A stretch of 40,284 bases of DNA. Source: Lysobacter antibioticus. Its GTDB lineage: Bacteria > Pseudomonadota > Gammaproteobacteria > Xanthomonadales > Xanthomonadaceae. The stretch lies in contig NZ_JMTZ01000031.1 of assembly GCF_000731095.1 (NCBI RefSeq), positions 1 through 40,284 on the forward strand, given 5' to 3'. Positions 17,099 through 25,736 of this stretch are shown piece by piece. Below the pieces are notes generated by a model. The model worked only from the letters and a program-made list of their open reading frames with translations. It did no database searches and was not told the origin of the DNA. A program made the position numbers and the translations under genes. Position 1 is the first letter of the stretch, and every line of letters begins with the position of its first letter.

Positions 17099-18167
17099 GC
17101 GCGACGCAGCGCAGTGGTTAGCCAGGCGCGAGGGGGGCGATTGGTCGGCGCTGGAACAGGCCGAGTTCGACGCCTGGCTTGCGGCCTCGACCGCGCACCG
17201 AGTCGCGTTCCTGCGTCTGGACGCGGCCTGGGCACAGAGCGACCGGCTCAAGGCGCTCGGCGCCGGGGCCGCTTCGGACGGCGTGCCGGCGCGTGGGCAA
17301 TGGCTGCATTCGAGCTTCGATCTGCAGGCGCCGCGCGCCGAGTCGATGCCGGAACCGCCGGCGCCGGCATCGACCGGTCACGACGCCGCCGCGCTGGTGT
17401 TCGCGCCGCGCCGCTCGGTCGCGCGCGGCGGCCGTGGCCTGCGTTATGCGGGCGTCGCGATGCTGGCGTTGTTGGGCGTCGCCTCGTTCTGGGGTTGGCA
17501 GCGTCAGGCCGTGGTCGAACAGGCTTCCTACCGCACCGCGATGGGCGACCTCAGCGACGTCGCCCTGGCCGACGGCTCGCAGGCCACACTGAGCAGCGAC
17601 AGCCGCATCGAGGTGGCCTTGTCGCGCAGCGAGCGTCATGTCGAACTGCAGCAGGGCGAGGCCTTCTTCGATGTCGCCAAGGACGCGCGGCGGCCGTTTG
17701 CGGTGGTGGCCGGCGGCCGTCGGGTGATCGCGGTCGGCACCCGCTTCTCGGTGCGCCGTGAGGGCGCCGACCTGCGCGTGGTCGTCACCGAAGGCACGGT
17801 GCGGCTCGAATCCGAGCCGGTCGGCGGCCGTCGCCAGCCGACCAGCGTATTGCCGGCTGGCAGCACCGCCTTCGCCAGCCGCAGCGGCGTGTTGGTGCGC
17901 ATCGGTTCGGTCGAGGACGCCGAGCGCCAGGTCGATTGGCGTCGCGGCTATCTGGTGTTCCGCGACACGCCGTTGAGCGCAGCCGCGGCCGAATTCAACC
18001 GCTATAACGCCCGCAAGATCGTCATTGGCGATGCCGCCGCGGGCGAGCTGCGGGTCGGCGGCAACTTCCGCTGGTCCAACACCGAAGTGTTCGTGCGCCT
18101 GCTCGAACAGGTCACGCCGGTCCGCGTCGAGCACCACCCGGACCGCATCGTCCTGCACAGCCGCTAG
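17076..18167 (+). CDS. FecR-like anti-sigma / sigma regulator
   Basis: A 363-residue inner-membrane regulator of the preceding sigma factor. A cytoplasmic N-terminal domain (residues 1-60, with DAAQWLARREGGDWSALEQAEFDAWL) is typical of FecR proteins. One membrane helix spans about 121-141. A periplasmic FecR domain follows (about 155-250, with YRTAMGDLSDVALADGSQATL and VELQQGEAFFDVAKDARRPF). The last 70 residues resemble the STN-like domain that contacts the receptor's signalling domain. ATG 17076 lies within the end of the sigma gene; the overlap implies translational coupling. Confidence 0.9.
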   Translation: MASSRQIERDAAQWLARREGGDWSALEQAEFDAWLAASTAHRVAFLRLDAAWAQSDRLKALGAGAASDGVPARGQWLHSSFDLQAPRAESMPEPPAPASTGHDAAALVFAPRRSVARGGRGLRYAGVAMLALLGVASFWGWQRQAVVEQASYRTAMGDLSDVALADGSQATLSSDSRIEVALSRSERHVELQQGEAFFDVAKDARRPFAVVAGGRRVIAVGTRFSVRREGADLRVVVTEGTVRLESEPVGGRRQPTSVLPAGSTAFASRSGVLVRIGSVEDAERQVDWRRGYLVFRDTPLSAAAAEFNRYNARKIVIGDAAAGELRVGGNFRWSNTEVFVRLLEQVTPVRVEHHPDRIVLHSR

Positions 18168-18270
18168 CCGGCTCCGCGTCGGCAGGCCGCAGCGCGTGCG
18201 GGATTTGCCGGCTTCGTTCGTCCTGATATCCCGATGGGCGCTGCAAGGCGCCGATGGGGAGGGGAACCCG

Positions 18271-21200
18271 ATGTCGCGAAGTGCGCGTGTGTGGTGGTTG
18301 AGTCTGGCCTGTTCGGCCGCGTTGTCCGCCCAGGCGCAAGTCGCGGCGAAGCGGGAGGCGATCGATATTCCGGCGGGGGAGCTGGTGTCGGCGCTGGATG
18401 TGCTGGCGAGGCAGTCGGGGGTGCAGTTCGTCTACCGCGCCGATCGTCTCAAGGGGTTGCGTACTCGGGGGGTGCAGGGCGCGATGTCGGCCGAGGCCGC
18501 GCTCGACCGCCTGCTGCTCGGCAGCGGTCATGTGGCGCGGCGCGATGCGTCGGGGGCGATGGTGATCGTCAAGGATCCGACGCCGCCGAAGCCGCGCAAG
18601 AAAACCTCGCTGGCGCCGAAGGGGAGCGGCGCCGACATCGTCGAAGCATCGCCGCCGTCGACGACCGAGCTGGAGGGCGTGCAGGTCACCGGCTCGCGCA
18701 TTCCGCGCAGCCAGATCGAAGGCCCGGCGCCGATCACGGTGATGACCGCGCAGGAGATCAAGGCCAACGGCTTCACCACCGTGCCCGACGTGCTGCGGGC
18801 GATGACCCAGAACGGCGGCGAGACCCAGAGCCAACAGTCGGCCAGCGCCGCCGACTTCTCGCCGGGCGCGCAGCAGGTCGACCTGCGCGGGCTCGGTCCG
18901 AACCACACCCTGGTGCTGGTCAACGGCCGCCGCATCGCCGACTTTCCGATGCCGTTCAAGGGCCGCAGCAACTTCACCGACATCTCGAATATTCCGCTCG
19001 GCATGGTCGACCGGATCGAGATCCTGACCGGCAGCGCCTCGGCGATCTACGGCTCGGATGCGATCTCCGGCGTGGTCAATTTCATCCTCAAAAAGCGCGC
19101 CGACGGCACCACCGTCGACTTCCGCCTCGGCGACACGACGCGCGGTGGCGGCGAGTCGTTCAACCTCAGCGTCTCCAGCGGCTACGGCAACGATCGCTTC
19201 GACGCGGTCTACGGTTTCGAGCTGCAGGTGCAGAACCCGTTGTGGGCCTACGAGCGCTCGATCCAGGACTCGACCCGGGATGCGCCGACCGCGCGCATGC
19301 GCGCCGCGCGACGCGCCTTCCTGCGCACCAACTGGGACGACGAATACCTCGATCCCGGCGCCGCCTGCGGCCCCTTGGCCTCGCTCAACGGCGGCACCAC
19401 CTACCGCGCCTCGCGTTCCGGCTGGGGGCCGGACGGCGAGGACGGCTACTACTGCGGCAGCGACGAGTCGATCGGCTACGGCACCATGATCAACAAGCGC
19501 GAAGGCCTCAATGCCTACGCCTCGTTGAGCTACGCCTTCGGCGACGCCAGCGAATGGTTCGCCGATGTGCAGTTGGGTTATCACGAACTGTCGATGTACC
19601 GCGACGTCACCGAATGGAGCTACCAGGCCCCCGACGGCAACGAGGCCGGCTATTTCCACAACCGCGCCACCGACCAGGTCGAGTATTGGCAGCGGCAGTT
19701 TTCGCCCGAGGAAATGGGCGGCCTGGACCGCGGCATGATCCGCAACCGGCAGCGTACTTTCAGCTTGGCCACCGGCTTCAAAGGCCGCTTCGGCGAGGCC
19801 TGGGACTGGGAAGCCGCGCTGAGCCATTCGCAGTACCAATCGACGATCGGTTGGCCGCAGATCGTCGCGTCCCGGGCCAACGATCTGTTCCTCGGGCCGC
19901 AGCTCGGCGTCGACGACGACGGCTTCGCGATCTTCGACGCCGACCCCGAGCGCCTGTACCGGCCGCTGAGCCGGCAGGAGTACGACGCCATCGGCGCGCG
20001 TTCGACCTATCGGCCGAAGTCGCGCACCGACGCGCTGTCGCTGACCCTGACCAATACCGAGCTGTTCGCCCTGCCGGCCGGTGCGGTCGGCTTCGCCGGC
20101 ACGCTCGAACTCGGCAACCAAAGCTACGACCTGCGCCCCGACCCGCTCGCCACCGGCTATCACTACTACAGCTGGCGCGATTCGGACGGCCGCGGCAGCC
20201 GCGACCGCTGGGCTGCGGCGGGCGAGTTGCGCCTGCCCTTGCACGAGCGCTTGAACCTCAGCGTCGCCGGCCGCTACGACCAATACCGCTACGGCGGCCA
20301 CGACATCGACAAGTTCACCTACAGTGCCGGCCTGGAATGGCGGCCGCTCGACTCCCTGCTGCTGCGCGGCTCCTACGGCACCGCGTTCCGCGCGCCGGAC
20401 CTGCATTACGTGTTCGCCGGCGAAGGCAATCAGGAATCGAGCGGGATCGATTATTACCGTTGCCGCAGCGAAGAGCCCGACAGCGACCTCAACGATTGCT
20501 CGTACGCCGACGAAGGCCTGGTCGTCACCCGCAGCGGCAACCGCAAGCTGGAACCGGAAACCAGCACCTCGTGGACCGCCGGCGTGGTCTGGTCGCCGCG
20601 TCCGAATCTGGATTTCTCCGTCGACTACTTCGACATCGATCTGCGCGACCAGGTCCAGGACCTGCGTATCGACGACGTGCTGCGCGACGAAGCCGGTTGC
20701 CGCCTCGGCACGCGCGCCGACGGCAGCGCGGTCGATTCCGGCTCGCCGACCTGCGCCGATGCTTTGGCACGGATCCGGCGCTCCGGCGAAGGCAAGCTCT
20801 ACGGCGTCTACGTCAACCCGATCAACATCGCCAGCGAACGCACCAGTGGCGTCGATTTCAGCACCCATTACCGCCTCGACACCGGCCTGGGCACCTTTCG
20901 CCTCGGCGCCAGCTACACCTGGGTGCGCGAGCACGAAAGCCAGCAGTACGCCGGCGACCGCGTCGAAGACCAGTTCGCGGTCAACAGCGGTTTCGACATC
21001 CCGCGCACCAAGGCCAGCGCCAGCGTGAGCTGGGAAAAGGAGCGCTGGTCGGCGACCGTGCACGGCGAACGCCTGGGCCGATTGCCGAGCGGGGATTCCT
21101 ACAACGAGGTCTACGAGCCCGGCGGCGATGCCAGCGCCTGGATCGGCGCGACTTATCGCTACAACGCTTCGCTGCGCTACCGCTTCAGCGACCACGCCCA

Positions 21201-21354
21201 ATTGTCGCTGGCGGTGACCAATCTGTTCGACAAGCTGCCGCCGAAGGATGCGACCTACAGCAGCTATCCGTATTACGACGTGTCCTGGTTCGATGCCGTC
21301 GGCCGCCAGGTCTTTCTGCAGTACACCCACAAATTTGGCGGCCGAGCTCTATAG
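18271..21354 (+). CDS. TonB-dependent outer-membrane receptor with N-terminal STN signalling domain
   Basis: A 1027-residue FecA-type receptor that takes up a ligand through the outer membrane using TonB energy and signals to FecR/FecI. A signal peptide (1-23, ending AQA) is followed by an STN domain (about 30-100, IDIPAGELVSALDVLARQSG). A Pro/Lys-rich linker leads to the plug (about 133-250, with GVQVTGSRIPRSQIEGPAPITVM and DRIEILTGSASAIYGSDAISGVVNF) and then the barrel. The barrel ends QYTHKFGGRAL; the final aromatic is not terminal, which is slightly unusual. ATG 18271 follows GGGGAGGGG. Its ligand is unknown; divergence from two peptidases acting on beta-aspartyl polymers suggests a peptide or dipeptide rather than a siderophore. 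Confidence 0.93.
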   Translation: MSRSARVWWLSLACSAALSAQAQVAAKREAIDIPAGELVSALDVLARQSGVQFVYRADRLKGLRTRGVQGAMSAEAALDRLLLGSGHVARRDASGAMVIVKDPTPPKPRKKTSLAPKGSGADIVEASPPSTTELEGVQVTGSRIPRSQIEGPAPITVMTAQEIKANGFTTVPDVLRAMTQNGGETQSQQSASAADFSPGAQQVDLRGLGPNHTLVLVNGRRIADFPMPFKGRSNFTDISNIPLGMVDRIEILTGSASAIYGSDAISGVVNFILKKRADGTTVDFRLGDTTRGGGESFNLSVSSGYGNDRFDAVYGFELQVQNPLWAYERSIQDSTRDAPTARMRAARRAFLRTNWDDEYLDPGAACGPLASLNGGTTYRASRSGWGPDGEDGYYCGSDESIGYGTMINKREGLNAYASLSYAFGDASEWFADVQLGYHELSMYRDVTEWSYQAPDGNEAGYFHNRATDQVEYWQRQFSPEEMGGLDRGMIRNRQRTFSLATGFKGRFGEAWDWEAALSHSQYQSTIGWPQIVASRANDLFLGPQLGVDDDGFAIFDADPERLYRPLSRQEYDAIGARSTYRPKSRTDALSLTLTNTELFALPAGAVGFAGTLELGNQSYDLRPDPLATGYHYYSWRDSDGRGSRDRWAAAGELRLPLHERLNLSVAGRYDQYRYGGHDIDKFTYSAGLEWRPLDSLLLRGSYGTAFRAPDLHYVFAGEGNQESSGIDYYRCRSEEPDSDLNDCSYADEGLVVTRSGNRKLEPETSTSWTAGVVWSPRPNLDFSVDYFDIDLRDQVQDLRIDDVLRDEAGCRLGTRADGSAVDSGSPTCADALARIRRSGEGKLYGVYVNPINIASERTSGVDFSTHYRLDTGLGTFRLGASYTWVREHESQQYAGDRVEDQFAVNSGFDIPRTKASASVSWEKERWSATVHGERLGRLPSGDSYNEVYEPGGDASAWIGATYRYNASLRYRFSDHAQLSLAVTNLFDKLPPKDATYSSYPYYDVSWFDAVGRQVFLQYTHKFGGRAL

Positions 21355-21364
21355 GCCAACCCCG

Positions 21365-21398
21365 CGTCCCGCGGCAAGGATGGCCGCGGGACGATTTT
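21365..21398 (+). terminator. Intrinsic terminator after the TonB receptor gene
   Basis: An 11-bp perfect GC-rich stem (21365-21375 with 21383-21393) encloses a 7-nt AAGGATG loop and is followed by ATTTTCC. It lies 10 bases past the receptor stop codon and ends the sigma/FecR/receptor operon. Confidence 0.8.
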
Positions 21399-21434
21399 CC
21401 ATCGGCCGAATTCAGGCGGGCGCCTGCAACGACG

Positions 21435-22205
21435 TCAGCGCTGCGCGGTGCGCGCGACGACGAAGATGCGGCGGAACTCGAACCAGGTGGTGCCGTCGCT
21501 GCGCGGCGGATAGGCGCGGTCGAGCCGCGGCGCGAGCTCGCTGCGGAAGCGTTGCCAATCGGCGCCATTAAGCGCGGCCTGGATCGGTCGCAAGGCCGTG
21601 CCGCTGATCCATTCCAGCACTGCATCCGGGCCGGACAAGCGCTGCACGTAGGTGGTTTCCCAGGCATCGACTTCGCAGTCCTGCGTCGCCAGCAATTCGG
21701 CGTAGGCGCGCGGCGCATCGACCGCGCCGCCTTCGCGCAGCTCCACCGAGCCCAGCAGCGGCGCCCACGACGCGCTGGCCGCCAGCTCGCGCACCAAAGC
21801 GTGCGAGGGCGCATCGAAGTTGCCCGGCACCTGGATCGCCAACCACGCGCCGCCCGGCAGTTGACGCGCCCAACGTCGCAGCAACTCACGATGTTCGGGC
21901 ACCCATTGCAGCACTGCGTTCGAGACCACCACGTCGGTGTCGGGCCGCGGCACCCAGTCGCGCACGTCGCGCAATTCGGCGGCGACGCCGGCGGCTTGCG
22001 CCGCCTGCACCATCTCCGGCGAGTTGTCGCTGGCTTCGAGCGCGGCCCTGGGCCAGCGTGCGGCCAAGGCACGGGTCAGATTGCCCGGGCCGCAGCCCAA
22101 GTCGACCACGCGGCGTGGGTGCTCGGCGCGCACGCGTTCGATCAGGTCGAAGAACGGCCGGCCGCGCAGATCGGCGAAGTCGAGGTATTTGTCGGGGTCC
22201 CACAT
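21435..22205 (-). CDS. tam: Trans-aconitate 2-methyltransferase
   Basis: This 256-residue SAM-dependent enzyme matches Tam, which methylates trans-aconitate, a by-product that inhibits aconitase. It starts MWDPDKYLDFADLRGRPF, the typical Tam opening. It then has VVDLGCGPGNLTRALAARWP (SAM site), LEASDNSPEMV, DVVVSNAVLQWVPEHRELL and LPGGAWLAIQVPGNFDAPSH, all close to the family pattern. ATG 22205 has GGAG six bases upstream; the longer frame to 22511 is not conserved. It converges with the receptor operon. Confidence 0.92.
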   Translation of the reverse strand: MWDPDKYLDFADLRGRPFFDLIERVRAEHPRRVVDLGCGPGNLTRALAARWPRAALEASDNSPEMVQAAQAAGVAAELRDVRDWVPRPDTDVVVSNAVLQWVPEHRELLRRWARQLPGGAWLAIQVPGNFDAPSHALVRELAASASWAPLLGSVELREGGAVDAPRAYAELLATQDCEVDAWETTYVQRLSGPDAVLEWISGTALRPIQAALNGADWQRFRSELAPRLDRAYPPRSDGTTWFEFRRIFVVARTAQR

Positions 22206-22509
22206 GGCGAGCTCCGCGAACCGATGGTCGGTCTGTCTTGCTGGTCTTGCTTGTTCGTTTTGGGTGGTCCGCCTTCGTGCATGCGCGGCGCTGCGATCGG
22301 CCTGTGCGGTGGGCAGCTCGGCGTTGCAGTTCACGCTCAGCATTCCATCGCCGGCGTTAACGCGATGTTGAATCGTGTGGGCGATCACAACCCGAGCGTG
22401 AGCGACTAAGGCCTTCGGCAAGTCTATGAACGAACGGTCATAAACTTCGCCGCCGCATCGATTATGGTGCCGCGCACAGGGGGCTTCGTCCTGACCGGAG
22501 CCTTGCACC
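22206..22509. other. Divergent intergenic region, no gene seen
   Basis: This 304-bp region separates tam (minus) from the 112-residue gene (plus). It presumably holds both promoters. It is more AT-rich than its surroundings near 22400-22465, but I see no convincing paired -35/-10 elements and no repeat. Confidence 0.4.
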
Positions 22510-22848
22510 ATGAGTACGAAACTTTCCGCGGACGCTACGACTCTGCCCTTGAGTTACTGGGCGTTGAACTATCGTCATGCGGCGTTCTATCGCGATGGCA
22601 CCCGGTTCGAGGATTACGCACCGGCGATCTATCTCGGCATCACCGCGCAGATCGAGAATCCGGGCCTGGTCTTCGACGACGTGGTGCCCGAGCTGGAAGC
22701 GCGTTATCAGCAGATCTGTTCCGGATCGACGCTGTCCTGGTCGCAGGCCGCCTGTGCGGCGGAAGCGGCGTGGACGCGTGCGCGGATGATTTCCGGCGCG
22801 GCCCGCGCCGCGTTCGAATCCGAGCTCGCCCGGCGTCGCGCCGCCTGA
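22510..22848 (+). CDS. Small conserved hypothetical protein
   Basis: A 112-residue soluble protein with no signal peptide. It resembles a recurring proteobacterial family of unknown function in which a YW...Y segment is followed by a 'DYAPAY..G' motif and a 'W..A..A...AW.R' motif. Here these are SYWALNYRHAAFY, FEDYAPAIYLGITAQ and SWSQAACAAEAAWTRAR. Members are often near stress genes, but no mechanism is known. GGAG lies upstream of ATG 22510. It converges on the ars genes and ends at a strong hairpin. Confidence 0.75.
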   Translation: MSTKLSADATTLPLSYWALNYRHAAFYRDGTRFEDYAPAIYLGITAQIENPGLVFDDVVPELEARYQQICSGSTLSWSQAACAAEAAWTRARMISGAARAAFESELARRRAA

Positions 22849-22858
22849 GCCCGGCGAT

Positions 22859-22897
22859 GCGCGCCCGCGGCCGTCGGCCCGGGCGCGCCGATTCTTT
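22859..22897. terminator. Bidirectional terminator between the small gene and acr3
   Basis: A 9-bp perfect stem (22859-22867 with 22880-22888) has an inner GGCC/GGCC pairing and is followed by CGATTCTTT on the plus strand. It lies in the 66-bp gap between convergent genes. Confidence 0.65.
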
Positions 22898-22914
22898 ATT
22901 CGCTGCTTTTTCGC

Positions 22915-23988
22915 TCAGGCGCGCGCTTCGTACCAGCCCTTGCTGGCGTTGACGATCCGCACCACCGACAACATCACCGGCACTTCCACCAGCACGCCGA
23001 CCACCGTCGCCAGCGCGGCGCCGGAGTGCACGCCGAACAGGCCGACCGCGGCAGCCACCGCCAGTTCGAAGAAATTGCTTGCGCCGATCAGCGCCGACGG
23101 GCCGGCGACGCTGTGCGCCACGCCCAACTTCCGATTGAGCAGATACGACAGGCCCGAAGTGAAATAGACCTGGATCAGGATCGGCACCGCCAGCATCGCG
23201 ATGATCGCCGGCTGGGCCACGATCTGCCGGCCCTGGAAACCGAACAGCAGCACCAGCATCAGCAACAAGGCGGCCAGCGACAACGGCCCGAGACGATGCA
23301 GCAGCTTCTGCAAAGCCGCATCGCCGCCACGGCGCAGCACCGCCTTGCGCAGCAACACTGCGATCGCCACCGGCGCGACGATGTACAGCCCGACCGACAG
23401 CAGCAGGGTCGACCACGGCACCACGATCGACGACAGCCCCAGCAGCAGGCCGACGATCGGCGCGAACGCGACCACCATGATCAGATCGTTGAGCGCGACC
23501 TGGCTCAGGGTGAACTCCGGGTCGCCGTCGCACAGGTTGCTCCACACGAACACCATCGCCGTGCACGGTGCGGCTGCGAGCAGGATCAGGCCGGCGACGT
23601 AGGAATCGAGTTGCTCGACCGGCAGGCGGTCGGCGAAAGCGTGGCGGATGAAGAGCCACGCCAGCAGCGCCATCGAGAACGGTTTGACCGCCCAGTTCAC
23701 GAACAGAGTCACGCCGATGCCGCGCCATTGCCGCCGCACCTGCGCCATCGCGGCGAAGTCGATCTTCAGCAGCATCGGCACGATCATCAGCCAGATCAGC
23801 GCCGCCACCGGCAGGTTGACCTTGGCGACCTCGGCCTCGCCGAGGGTCGCGAACAGGTCCGGCAGGGCGTAGCCGAGCGCGGTGCCGGCGACGATGCAGG
23901 CCAGCACCCACCAGGTCAGGTGGCGCTCGAACGCGCCCATGCGCTTGGACAACAGGGTCGGCGCGGCGGCTTGCGCGGCCGCGCTCAT
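22915..23988 (-). CDS. acr3: Arsenite efflux permease ACR3
   Basis: A 357-residue permease of the ACR3 (bile/arsenite/riboflavin transporter) family that exports As(III). About ten hydrophobic helices are present. The segment AAAPCTAMVFVWSNLCDGDP carries the conserved Cys of the arsenite pathway, and SALIGASNFFELAVAAAVG is the other family signature. Its ATG (23988) overlaps the arsR stop as ATGA, so translation is coupled. The longer open frame upstream is only read-through of arsR in another frame. Confidence 0.95.
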   Translation of the reverse strand: MSAAAQAAAPTLLSKRMGAFERHLTWWVLACIVAGTALGYALPDLFATLGEAEVAKVNLPVAALIWLMIVPMLLKIDFAAMAQVRRQWRGIGVTLFVNWAVKPFSMALLAWLFIRHAFADRLPVEQLDSYVAGLILLAAAPCTAMVFVWSNLCDGDPEFTLSQVALNDLIMVVAFAPIVGLLLGLSSIVVPWSTLLLSVGLYIVAPVAIAVLLRKAVLRRGGDAALQKLLHRLGPLSLAALLLMLVLLFGFQGRQIVAQPAIIAMLAVPILIQVYFTSGLSYLLNRKLGVAHSVAGPSALIGASNFFELAVAAAVGLFGVHSGAALATVVGVLVEVPVMLSVVRIVNASKGWYEARA

Positions 23989-24344
23989 TCCTGCGCCTGC
24001 TTGGGGCTGGTGCAGCTGTCGGCCTGCGGATCGCAGCTGGCCGGCGCGCACTGCTGCGGCTGGCCGCCGCAGCAGTTGCGGGTCAGGAACTCGATCAGGC
24101 CGTTCATGGCGCCGAAGTCGGCCCGGTAGCAGATGTAGCGGCCCTGCGACTCGCCCTGGACCAGGCCGGCGGCGCTGAGTTCCTTGAGGTGGAAGGACAG
24201 GGTCGCGCCCGGCAGCGCCAGGGCCTCGGCGATCTCGCCGGCCATGCGCCCGGCCGGGCCGGCCTCGACCAGCAAACGGAAGATCGCCAGGCGGGTGGAC
24301 TGGCCCAGGGCGGCGAGGGCGGTGGTGGCTTGATTGATTTCCAT
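23985..24344 (-). CDS. arsR: ArsR arsenic-responsive repressor with C-terminal cysteine site
   Basis: A 119-residue SmtB/ArsR-type winged-helix repressor. The recognition helix is within GATLSFHLKELSAAGLVQGE (about 46-65). The usual CVC metal site in the DNA-binding helix is absent. Instead a C-terminal cluster, Cys91-Cys92 and Cys99, with further Cys104 and Cys111, resembles the As(III) site of ArsR from Acidithiobacillus ferrooxidans. Arsenite binding should release it from the ars promoters. There is no ribosome site: a -10-like TATTCT ends six bases before ATG 24344, suggesting a leaderless transcript. It is first in the arsR-acr3 operon. Confidence 0.93.
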   Translation of the reverse strand: MEINQATTALAALGQSTRLAIFRLLVEAGPAGRMAGEIAEALALPGATLSFHLKELSAAGLVQGESQGRYICYRADFGAMNGLIEFLTRNCCGGQPQQCAPASCDPQADSCTSPKQAQE

Positions 24345-24379
24345 AATTCCAGAATAGTAGAAACAACAACCGACCTCAA
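24345..24379 (-). promoter_or_regulatory. arsR promoter in a 46-bp bidirectional region
   Basis: Reading the minus strand, TTGAGG (24374-24379) and TATTCT (24351-24356) are separated by exactly 17 bp, and the arsR ATG begins six bases after the -10. The divergent arsH ATG is at 24391, so the whole control region for both operons is 46 bp. An ArsR dimer bound here would cover both promoters. The operator itself is not delimited; the AT-rich stretch 24343-24370 is the likely place. Confidence 0.65.
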
Positions 24380-24390
24380 GCCGAGCCGCC

Positions 24391-25257
24391 ATGACCCACC
24401 TACCCAACCTCGTCAGTGCCGCCCTGGACCTGCCCGACCTCGGCAAACTCGCGCTCACCGGCGCGACCCACCCGCCGCGGATCCTGATCCTGTACGGCTC
24501 GCTGCGCCCGCAATCGTTCAGCCGCAAGGCCGCGCTGGAAGCCGAGCGCATCCTGCGCCACTTCGGCGCCGAGACCAGGGTGTTCGACCCGCACGATCTG
24601 CCGATCCTCGACAGCGTGAGCGCCGACCACCCCAAGGTGCGGCAACTGCGCGAGTGGTCGCTGTGGTCCGAGGGCCAGGTCTGGGTCAGCCCGGAGCGCC
24701 ACGGCAGCCCGACCGCGGTGTTCAAGAACCAGATCGACTGGCTGCCGCTGGAAGAGGGCAGCGTGCGCCCGACCCAGGGCCGCACCCTCGCGGTCATGCA
24801 GGTCTGCGGCGGCTCGCAATCGTTCAACGTGGTCAACGCGCTGCGCGTGCTCGGCCGCTGGATGCGCATGATCACCATCCCGAACCAATCCTCGGTGCCG
24901 AAGGCCTGGCAGGAGTTCGACGAACAGGGGCGGATGAAACCCTCGCCGTATTACGATCGCATCGTCGACGTGATGGAAGAGCTGTTCAAGTTCACCCTGC
25001 TGGTGCGGGATCGCAGCGACTACCTCAGCAGCCGCTACAGCGAACGCAAGGGCGATCTCGCCGCGCAAACGCTGGCGGTGGCTTCCGGCGCGGTAGCGCT
25101 GCCTGGGAGCGCCGCTGCGGACGGCGCCGCGAACGATGCCGCGACTGAGGCTGCGAACGAGGCCGAAGCCGATACGAACACCGCAATCCACCCCAGCGCC
25201 GCTGCGCGCACGCCGTCGGCGTGCTGCGGCAGTGCCTGCGCCTCCAACGAGAGCTGA
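24391..25257 (+). CDS. arsH: ArsH organoarsenical oxidase with unusual Cys-ended tail
   Basis: A 288-residue NADPH-dependent FMN protein of the ArsH family, which oxidises trivalent organoarsenicals to the less toxic pentavalent forms. The FMN phosphate loop is [11 protein letters not shown] (35-45). [32 protein letters not shown] (88-119) and [23 protein letters not shown] (138-160) are strongly conserved family regions. The enzyme part ends near residue 228. A 60-residue Ala-rich, low-complexity tail follows and ends [11 protein letters not shown], with Cys278, 279 and 283. This tail is longer than usual for ArsH. The gene is divergent from arsR and ends three bases before arsC. Confidence 0.95.
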   Translation: MTHLPNLVSAALDLPDLGKLALTGATHPPRILILYGSLRPQSFSRKAALEAERILRHFGAETRVFDPHDLPILDSVSADHPKVRQLREWSLWSEGQVWVSPERHGSPTAVFKNQIDWLPLEEGSVRPTQGRTLAVMQVCGGSQSFNVVNALRVLGRWMRMITIPNQSSVPKAWQEFDEQGRMKPSPYYDRIVDVMEELFKFTLLVRDRSDYLSSRYSERKGDLAAQTLAVASGAVALPGSAAADGAANDAATEAANEAEADTNTAIHPSAAARTPSACCGSACASNES

Positions 25258-25260
25258 GCC

Positions 25261-25680
25261 ATGGACATCACCATCTACCACAACCCCGCCTGCGGCACCT
25301 CGCGCAATACCCTGGCCTTGATCCGCCACGCCGGGATCGAGCCGACCGTGATCGAGTACCTGCAGGACCCGCCGTCGCGAGCGGCCCTGGTCGAACTGAT
25401 CGCCGCGGCCGGCCTCAGCGTCCGCGAGGCCATGCGCCAGAACGTCGCGCCCTATGTCGAGCGCGGCCTCGACGATACGACGCTGTCGGACGATGCCCTG
25501 ATCGAAGCGATGCTGCGCGATCCGATCCTGATCAATCGTCCGTTCGTGGTCAGCCCGCTCGGCGTGCGCCTGTGCCGTCCGTCCGAACTCGTGCTCGACC
25601 TGCTGCCGCCGATTACCCGGCCTTTCAGCAAGGAAGACGGCGAAGTCGTAATCGATGCCGATGGGCGCCGGGTGTCGTAG
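25261..25680 (+). CDS. arsC: Arsenate reductase, glutaredoxin-dependent ArsC
   Basis: A 139-residue arsenate reductase of the E. coli R773 type, reducing As(V) to As(III) for export. The catalytic motif HNPACGTSRNTLALIR places the active Cys at 11. The downstream segment LINRPFVVSPLGVRLCRPSE contains arginines matching the arsenate-binding set. It sits three bases after arsH, so translation is probably coupled. Its product As(III) is then exported by ACR3. Confidence 0.95.
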   Translation: MDITIYHNPACGTSRNTLALIRHAGIEPTVIEYLQDPPSRAALVELIAAAGLSVREAMRQNVAPYVERGLDDTTLSDDALIEAMLRDPILINRPFVVSPLGVRLCRPSELVLDLLPPITRPFSKEDGEVVIDADGRRVS

Positions 25681-25736
25681 CCTCGCAGGCTGATCGGTCA
25701 AGATATGTTCGAACCTCCGCCCACCCGGAAACCACG

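Noticed and set aside
18112-21330. A 1072-codon minus-strand frame and a 1391-codon plus-strand frame (18234-22409) across the TonB receptor
   Set aside because: The receptor reading frame shows a signal peptide, STN, plug and barrel; the other two are low-complexity shadows.
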